Shown here: in pieces, positions 21,710 to 25,891 of the stretch
How the letters are laid out: the number at the start of each line of letters is the position of its first letter
Numbering within the stretch: position 1 is the stretch's first letter
From: a virus
Direction: 5' to 3' (one strand)
Length of the DNA: 25,891 bases
IMG/VR virus record: IMGVR_UViG_3300043499_000141
Location: 1 to 25,891 of that record
The notes under the pieces: model-generated
Databases searched by the model: none
The model's input: only the letters and a program-made list of their open reading frames with translations
Told to the model about the DNA's origin: nothing
Translations under genes and position numbers: made by a program

Positions 21710-21726
21710 GTAACAGGAAGTAACAG
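21710..21726 (+). repeat. GTAACA-N4-GTAACAG box upstream of P3
   Basis: GTAACA (21710-21715), GGAA, GTAACAG (21720-21726), five bases before the P3 -35 box. Unit spacing is the same 10 bases as in the copies at 14605 and 14670 of the divergent region. Confidence 0.6.
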
Positions 21727-21730
21727 GGTA

Positions 21731-21759
21731 TTTACAATAGGAGAAAAGGGCGTTATAAT
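21731..21759 (+). promoter_or_regulatory. Promoter P3 (TTTACA-N17-TATAAT)
   Basis: TTTACA (21731-21736), 17 bases ending GGGCGT, and TATAAT (21754-21759). It matches P2 around the -10 (GGCGTTATAATT) and in the TTACAAC after it. It would drive the genes from 21795 to the double terminator at 22865. Confidence 0.8.
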
Positions 21760-21764
21760 TGTAT

Positions 21765-21783
21765 TTACAACGCAGTGTTGTAA
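21765..21783 (+). other. 5' leader hairpin of the P3 transcript
   Basis: TTACAAC (21765-21771), loop GCAGT, GTTGTAA (21777-21783). It starts at the expected transcription start, like the TTACAAAC hairpin at P1. Confidence 0.6.
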
Positions 21784-21794
21784 TTAGGAAAAAT

Positions 21795-22178
21795 ATGGAA
21801 TTAAAAGATCTAGGTGAAACTATTGACTCTCTTTATGCTCTCAGGCAACTACGTCTTGAGAAACAAAGAGAGATTGATGACATGAAGGCTACTGAGACAA
21901 ACTTGAGACAAGCTATCATTGGCTTACTCGAAGATGCAGGTCTGGCCAAAGCATCAGGTGGTATGGCAACTGCAGGTATCAAAGTAACAGTTGAACCACT
22001 AGTTACTGATTGGGATCCAGTGTTTGAGTATATTAGAAAGGAGAACAAGTTTGAGTTGATTCAGAAACGCATTAGTGCTCCAGCATGGAGAGAGCTGAAA
22101 GAGTCAGGCATCCTGGTACCTGGCACCGAAGAGAATCCAGTAGTTGATATTTCTTTAACTAAGTCTACAAGAGGTTAA
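21795..22178 (+). CDS. Conserved phage replication-region protein with coiled coil
   Basis: From the ATG at 21795 (AGGA five bases upstream) the product is 127 residues. The N-terminal half is a coiled coil (LRQLRLEKQREIDDMKATE), followed by GMATAGIKVTVEPLVTDWDP, then FELIQKRISAPAWRELKESG and a C-terminus with NPVVDISLTK. The Leu-Ile-x-Lys-Arg-x-Ser-x-x-Ala-Trp-Arg-Glu pattern is one I know from conserved phage proteins near SSB-like and polymerase genes; function is not established. A longer frame reaches TTG at 21759, but that lies on the promoter -10 box and is rejected. Confidence 0.82.
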   Translation: MELKDLGETIDSLYALRQLRLEKQREIDDMKATETNLRQAIIGLLEDAGLAKASGGMATAGIKVTVEPLVTDWDPVFEYIRKENKFELIQKRISAPAWRELKESGILVPGTEENPVVDISLTKSTRG

Positions 22179-22179
22179 G

Positions 22180-22848
22180 ATGGCCACAGATTTGACAACC
22201 ATTCAAGAGCGGATTGCACAGCAACTCGCTCGACAACAGGAGACAGCCACTGGGCTGCGTACTACTGGTGCATTCATCAAGTTCAAAAATGCACAGATGA
22301 AGATCGATGGCACACCCATTCCGAATAATATGGTGGATGTGCGAGTATTGGCAGCAGTAGGTGAGCGTACATTCTATGAAGGAGAGTACGATGCGGACAA
22401 AGTCCAGGTTCCTGATTGCTACTCTGTCAACAGTGATAAACCGCATCCTGAGGCGGCGTCTCCTCAAAGTGAAGTATGTCGGGACTGTCCCCATAATAAA
22501 TGGGGTACAGGACCGCGGAAGCGTGGCAAAGCATGTCGCGAGGGTGCTCGTATTGTGGTTGTTCCGGCTAACGTCCCGTTGAAGACAGCCCCCTTGTATA
22601 TGGCTAAGATTCCAATCACATCATTGAACACAGTAACTGCATTTACTTCGAGATGCAGTCAATCTGGCAAGATGATGGGAGAGTTTGTCACTCAGCTGTC
22701 TGTCGTGGAAGACAATAAGTCATTCTTTAAGGTGCATCTGAATATTAAGGAGATCACAGGTGACATGGACCAAGGTGAGCTCCTTGCTAAGCAGGACGAA
22801 GCATTCGATCTTGCTGTATCTCCTTATCCAGATATTGAAGTGCCTTAA
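22180..22848 (+). CDS. Probable ssDNA-binding protein with Cys4 site
   Basis: A 222-residue protein of a type often found beside phage polymerases: FIKFKNAQMKIDGTPIP near the N-terminus, a Cys cluster at C80 (VPDCYSVNSDKP), C100 and C103 (VCRDCPHNKWGTG) and C119 (RGKACREGARIVVVP), then PLYMAKIPITSLNTVTAF. The Cys4 site is like the zinc knuckles of phage SSB-like proteins. The acidic C-terminal end (DIEVP) is also SSB-like. Binding of single-stranded DNA is inferred. AGAGG precedes the ATG, one base after the preceding stop. A double terminator follows. Confidence 0.75.
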   Translation: MATDLTTIQERIAQQLARQQETATGLRTTGAFIKFKNAQMKIDGTPIPNNMVDVRVLAAVGERTFYEGEYDADKVQVPDCYSVNSDKPHPEAASPQSEVCRDCPHNKWGTGPRKRGKACREGARIVVVPANVPLKTAPLYMAKIPITSLNTVTAFTSRCSQSGKMMGEFVTQLSVVEDNKSFFKVHLNIKEITGDMDQGELLAKQDEAFDLAVSPYPDIEVP

Positions 22849-22864
22849 ACTATAGATCCCCCTA

Positions 22865-22927
22865 CATCAGTCTGCCATAGCTGATGTTTTCTCCCCGACG
22901 ATCTCTCCTGGTCGTCGGGGACTTTTT
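22865..22927 (+). terminator. Tandem rho-independent terminators
   Basis: First hairpin: CATCAG (22865-22870) and CTGATG (22881-22886), then TTTT. Second: TCCCCGACGA (22892-22901) and TCGTCGGGGA (22912-22921), then CTTTTT. The second is a strong terminator. Together they separate the P3 operon from the polymerase genes; no clear promoter is visible between them and 22949. Confidence 0.9.
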
Positions 22928-22948
22928 CCTTTCTTAAAGGTATAAGAT

Positions 22949-23506
22949 ATGTTGATTGCATTAGACTTTGAATCGGAGGCCATTGAGCCTCGTCCTAAGT
23001 ATCCACCTGTTCCCGTTGGCTTAGCGGTAATGCCAGATGGCAATGAAGGATGGTACAATGCCTGGGGACATCCTTCATTCAATAACACAACAAAAGATAG
23101 TACAGGTAGAGCACTTGAAAGAGTACTTAGTAATGAAGAAGATGAATTCATCTTTCATAATGCACCATTTGACTGTGACATTATACAAACTCATTTTAAT
23201 ATTGTGGTTCCTTGGGATAGAGTACATGACACTATGCTTATGGCATTTATGCTAGATCCGTATGGGGAGCTGTCACTGAAGCCTCTTGCAGAGCGTCATC
23301 TCGGTGAGCCCCCCACTGAACAAGAAGAAGTAAGACAGTGGCTAGTAGCTCATGGTATATGCAGTGCCAATGCCAAAGACTGGGGTGCACATATAGCTAA
23401 GGCTCCAGGCGACCTGGTAGGACGTTACGCTATAGGCGACGTGCGAAAGACATTAAACCTCTACAAGTTCTTTAAGCCTAAGCTTGCTCATCGGAGGATG
23501 ATATGA
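22949..23506 (+). CDS. DNA polymerase I-type 3'-5' exonuclease, separate gene
   Basis: The 185-residue protein is the proofreading domain of a family A polymerase. D6 and E8 in ALDFESEA form Exo I; N71 and D75 in HNAPFD form Exo II; Y160 and D164 in YAIGDVRKT form Exo III, so the DEDDy set is complete. LSLKPLAERHLG (108-119) is the usual loop before Exo III. The ATG has AAAGG upstream in the context CTTAAAGGTATAAGAT. It ends with a four-base overlap (ATGA) into the polymerase gene, so the two halves are made as separate chains unless the ribosome shifts frame. Confidence 0.93.
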   Translation: MLIALDFESEAIEPRPKYPPVPVGLAVMPDGNEGWYNAWGHPSFNNTTKDSTGRALERVLSNEEDEFIFHNAPFDCDIIQTHFNIVVPWDRVHDTMLMAFMLDPYGELSLKPLAERHLGEPPTEQEEVRQWLVAHGICSANAKDWGAHIAKAPGDLVGRYAIGDVRKTLNLYKFFKPKLAHRRMI

Positions 23507-24825
23507 ATGCATACGAGCGAGAGATGCGCCTTATGCCACATGTCATCAAGATGGAGGAACGCGGCATACATATAGATGTCCCCCTCCTCCGCACTGACAT
23601 GAACTTCTACTTTAACAAGATGTCAGAGATGGATGACTTCATCTCAATGAAGTGTAAGCGTAAGGTGGATGTTGATAGTAATGATCAGTTAGCAGATGGA
23701 ATAGAGTTTGCTGGTCTATCTAAAGGCTTTGCGTCTACACCTACAGGTAGGCGGTCTACATCTAAAGAATCATTAATGGGGGCGATAGCTGACCCCGAAT
23801 TGCTAGGTGCTTTGCTGATACGCGGATCACTAGCTACTTGCCTTAGAACCTTCTATCAACCTTGGTATTCTGCAGCTCGTAAGACAGGAAAGCTCTATGT
23901 CAAATGGAATCAGATCAGAAATTATTCGGATACTGGAGCAAGAACGGGAAGATTTAGCAGCTCACCTAACTTTCAGAATGTGCCCACAGACTGGGATAAA
24001 TTGCTTGTACAACTTGGAAGCATTGGATATAACCTTAACTTTCCATTGCCACAAATGCGGAAGTATATTATCCCTGCGCCTGGATACGTTCTTATTGGAA
24101 GAGACTATAGATCACAAGAGATGCGACTGTTAGCGCACTTCACTCAAGGGGCGCTAATGGAAGCGCTCATAGCTAATCCTGAGTTGGATGTGCATGAGAT
24201 CGCAGGGAAGATGGCAAACATCTCGAGAAAACTGTCAAAGACAATGGGCTTCGCAATTCTGTATGGTGCAGGTGCAGCTCGAGTAGCAGAACAATTAGGA
24301 ATCACAGTATATGAATCTAGAGACCTTAAAGCACGTTATCTTAGGGCACTACCAGAGATTAAGAAGTTCACTAAAGAAGTCAATGACAAAGCAGCATATG
24401 GTGAAGGAATCACTACTCTGGGTGGCCGTTACTATAGTATCCAGTCTCCTGCTATTGTCAAAGGGGTTCTGAAGTCCTTTGAGTATAAGCTGGTGAACTA
24501 CAAGATTCAAGGCTCAGCAGCTGATCACACAAAGGAAGCCATGTATCAGTATGCAACTACAACAAAGACTGGACATCTCCTACTGACTGTCCATGACCAA
24601 AACGTCATTGAAGTGCCAAAAGATGATATAATGTCAGAACGCAAGATCTTTGCTGATGCAATGAATGGATCCTTTGCGGATGTGCTTAAAGTCAAAATGT
24701 TATCTGATGAGTGCATAGGTTATGACTTTGCAAACCTCAGGTCATTTGACGAAGGCGAAAGAATAGATAGTCTTTTAGGACGAAGCGAAAGGAATTATGA
24801 TGGATATCAAACCAATACTGTTTAA
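23503..24825 (+). CDS. Family A DNA polymerase, polymerase domain
   Basis: A 440-residue polymerase without its own exonuclease. TGRFSSSPNFQNVP (148-161) is the conserved template-binding segment. Motif A is GRDYRSQEMRLLAHF with catalytic D201. Motif B has R242, K246, F250 and Y254-G255 in the exact spacing of the O-helix. Motif C reads LLTVHDQNVIEV, with H364 and D365, but Q366 in place of the usual Glu. GGAGG five bases before the ATG supports the start. The final 29 bases overlap the nuclease gene that follows. It should replicate the phage genome together with the exonuclease encoded immediately upstream. Confidence 0.93.
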   Translation: MNAYEREMRLMPHVIKMEERGIHIDVPLLRTDMNFYFNKMSEMDDFISMKCKRKVDVDSNDQLADGIEFAGLSKGFASTPTGRRSTSKESLMGAIADPELLGALLIRGSLATCLRTFYQPWYSAARKTGKLYVKWNQIRNYSDTGARTGRFSSSPNFQNVPTDWDKLLVQLGSIGYNLNFPLPQMRKYIIPAPGYVLIGRDYRSQEMRLLAHFTQGALMEALIANPELDVHEIAGKMANISRKLSKTMGFAILYGAGAARVAEQLGITVYESRDLKARYLRALPEIKKFTKEVNDKAAYGEGITTLGGRYYSIQSPAIVKGVLKSFEYKLVNYKIQGSAADHTKEAMYQYATTTKTGHLLLTVHDQNVIEVPKDDIMSERKIFADAMNGSFADVLKVKMLSDECIGYDFANLRSFDEGERIDSLLGRSERNYDGYQTNTV

Positions 24826-25468
24826 TCAGCCATGGGGCTTTACAAAGCTCGATGTGTTCCGAACTTGTCATGCCAAGTTCAAGTACCAGTTCATTGACAA
24901 GTTGCCACAGAAAAGCAGTGCAGCACTTGAACGTGGAGGTGAAATTCATGAAGCCATTGAAAGCTATCTTAATGGATGGGCGAGTACACTTCCTGAGGAA
25001 GTGGAAGCATGGAAAGATGCGTTGGACCTTATTAAAAAGGAGGATTATCATGGAGAAAAAGCCATCGGAATCGCGCGTGATTGGAGAATCCTCCCCGATT
25101 GGTTCCACAAAGACACCTGGCTCAGAGTCAAAATGGATACCTACTATCGGAGCAAGCAAAGACTCCACGTCATCGACTACAAGTCAGGAAAGTATCGCAT
25201 CCCCTCCACCGATCAAGTCGAGCTCTACGCCATCGCAGGAGTCTCCATCTACCCAGACATTGACGAAGTCGAAGCCGAGTTCTGGTTCATCGACACTGGT
25301 GACGTCTATAAAAAACTTTATCAAAGGCAAGAGCTGATTGAGCTTAGAAAGAAATATGAGAATGAATCGGATGCAATGTATGTTGAAGCTCAATGGCTCC
25401 CACAACCATCTAGTGAGTGCCGTTGGTGCCCTTATAGCAAGACTAAGGGGGGGCCATGTCGATACTAA
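24797..25468 (+). CDS. Cas4/RecB-like PD-(D/E)XK nuclease with probable Fe-S site
   Basis: The 223-residue protein matches phage RecB-family exonucleases. C24 in FRTCHAKFKY and C208, C211, C221 in ECRWCPYSKTKGGPC give the Cys-Xn-Cys-x2-Cys-x9-Cys set that holds a 4Fe-4S cluster in Cas4 and AddB. ALERGGEIHEAIE (43-55) has the conserved His. LRVKMDTYYR gives D114, and VIDYKSGK gives D127 and K129 with Q140 after it, the PD-(D/E)XK core. AAAGGA precedes the ATG. It overlaps the polymerase by 29 bases and the VRR-NUC gene by 13. The sequence from about 25070 to 25310 is richer in G and C than its flanks. A run of seven G (25447-25453) lies just before the next ATG. Confidence 0.88.
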   Translation: MMDIKPILFNQPWGFTKLDVFRTCHAKFKYQFIDKLPQKSSAALERGGEIHEAIESYLNGWASTLPEEVEAWKDALDLIKKEDYHGEKAIGIARDWRILPDWFHKDTWLRVKMDTYYRSKQRLHVIDYKSGKYRIPSTDQVELYAIAGVSIYPDIDEVEAEFWFIDTGDVYKKLYQRQELIELRKKYENESDAMYVEAQWLPQPSSECRWCPYSKTKGGPCRY

Positions 25469-25830
25469 AGAAGGAAGCAGAGATAGAGTTCGCGTCAAGA
25501 GTCATAGCCAAAGGAAGCAAATGCACACTACTCAAGATCCAGGGAGTGAAGGGGTGGCCAGACAGGATACTGCTGACCCCGAACGGGAACGTCGCATTCC
25601 TCGAATTCAAGACCCCTCTTGGGGAGCTAGCACCGCTGCAAACGCACCATCTAGTGCAGCTCAGGGAAATGGGATACCCGATCTTCGTTCCGAGGTCGAG
25701 CGAGCAATTCAAGCAGATTATGTCGCTAATGCTTTCAGCGCCCCGATCTGGCAGCCTAGACCATATCAGGTACGCGGCGTCGATTGGCTCCTACGACCTG
25801 AAAGTGCTCTCTTCTTACCTCCTGGGCTAG
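25456..25830 (+). CDS. VRR-NUC nuclease
   Basis: This 124-residue protein carries a VRR-NUC (PD-(D/E)XK) nuclease domain in residues 1-90: Glu in KKEAEIEFASRV, GWPDRILLTPNG with P35-D36, AFLEFKTPLGELAPLQ with E50, K52 and Q62, then LREMGYPIFV. In phages such proteins often stand next to SNF2-type helicases and act on branched DNA. The last about 30 residues (SAPRSGSLDHIRYAASIGS) look like an out-of-frame reading of the helicase that overlaps it. The stretch is rich in G and C, as expected if two frames are under constraint. Confidence 0.85.
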   Translation: MSILKKEAEIEFASRVIAKGSKCTLLKIQGVKGWPDRILLTPNGNVAFLEFKTPLGELAPLQTHHLVQLREMGYPIFVPRSSEQFKQIMSLMLSAPRSGSLDHIRYAASIGSYDLKVLSSYLLG

Positions 25831-25891
25831 GCAAGACAGCGATGGGCCTTGCGGCTATCTTGATGCTCAGGAAGATGAAGCTTAACTATAA
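25521..25891 (+). CDS. Superfamily 2 (SNF2-like) helicase, 5' part, overlapping frame
   Basis: This frame is open from an ATG at 25521 to the right edge (123 codons seen). The end carries IWQPRPYQVRGVDWLL, a Q-motif-like start of SNF2 helicases, then ESALFLPPGLGKTAMGLAA, a clear Walker A loop. AAGGA five bases before 25521 is a good ribosome site. The only other in-frame start before the Q-motif is a GTG at about 25554, so the gene must overlap the VRR-NUC gene by at least about 275 bases in the -1 frame, unless the two are joined by frameshifting. The first about 75 residues are low-complexity and carry no recognisable domain. Confidence 0.75.
   Translation, partial: MHTTQDPGSEGVARQDTADPERERRIPRIQDPSWGASTAANAPSSAAQGNGIPDLRSEVERAIQADYVANAFSAPIWQPRPYQVRGVDWLLRPESALFLPPGLGKTAMGLAAILMLRKMKLNY

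Noticed and set aside
21759-21794. TTG-initiated extension of the 127-residue protein
   Set aside because: It begins on the P3 -10 box; the ATG at 21795 has a good ribosome site.

Overview
The window is a piece of a tailed double-stranded DNA phage genome. The gene set (terminase, portal, scaffold-like protein, HK97-type capsid protein, connector-like proteins, no tape measure or contractile tail genes) points to a podovirus-like phage of a Gram-negative, probably proteobacterial, host. The host assignment is inference from protein families recalled, not from a database search. I see no integrase, lysis gene, RNA polymerase gene, tRNA, insertion sequence or CRISPR array in the window.

Layout. 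Bases 1-14380 are one leftward (minus strand) packaging and virion operon, read from right to left: small terminase, large terminase, an unrecognised 483-residue protein, portal, two small proteins, scaffold-like protein, a tiny Pro-rich protein, major capsid protein, a Pro-rich repeat protein, a Gly-rich protein, a conserved 186-residue protein, a connector-like protein, a large beta-rich structural protein, a GNAT acetyltransferase, and two probable internal/ejected virion proteins, the last of which runs off the left edge. The genes are packed with 0-17 base overlaps, many of the form TAATG.

Bases 14381-15008 are a divergent control region with a leftward promoter, rightward promoters, palindromes, GTAAC direct-repeat boxes and an iterated TTGAAGAC family. 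Bases 15009-18684 carry rightward early genes: two paralogous small proteins separated by a 560-base stretch that looks like a replication origin candidate, then a dense run of very small genes, several encoding single-span membrane peptides, ending with a LuxR-type helix-turn-helix protein and a terminator.

Bases 18756-25891 are the rightward replication block: a Toprim-plus-VirE-like primase/helicase, an ATP-dependent DNA ligase, a small coiled-coil protein, a zinc-binding probable ssDNA-binding protein, a family A DNA polymerase split into separate exonuclease and polymerase genes, a Cas4/RecB-like nuclease, a VRR-NUC nuclease, and the start of a helicase that runs off the right edge and overlaps the VRR-NUC gene in another frame.

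The most unusual signals are regulatory. Two promoters about 4.3 kb apart and on opposite strands share the same sequence and 18-base spacer. Three more share TTTACA-N17-TATAAT. A GTAACA-N4-GTAACRG box recurs in the divergent region and just upstream of two of those promoters. Together they look like a phage-encoded regulon, with the LuxR-type protein or the paralogous pair as candidate regulators.
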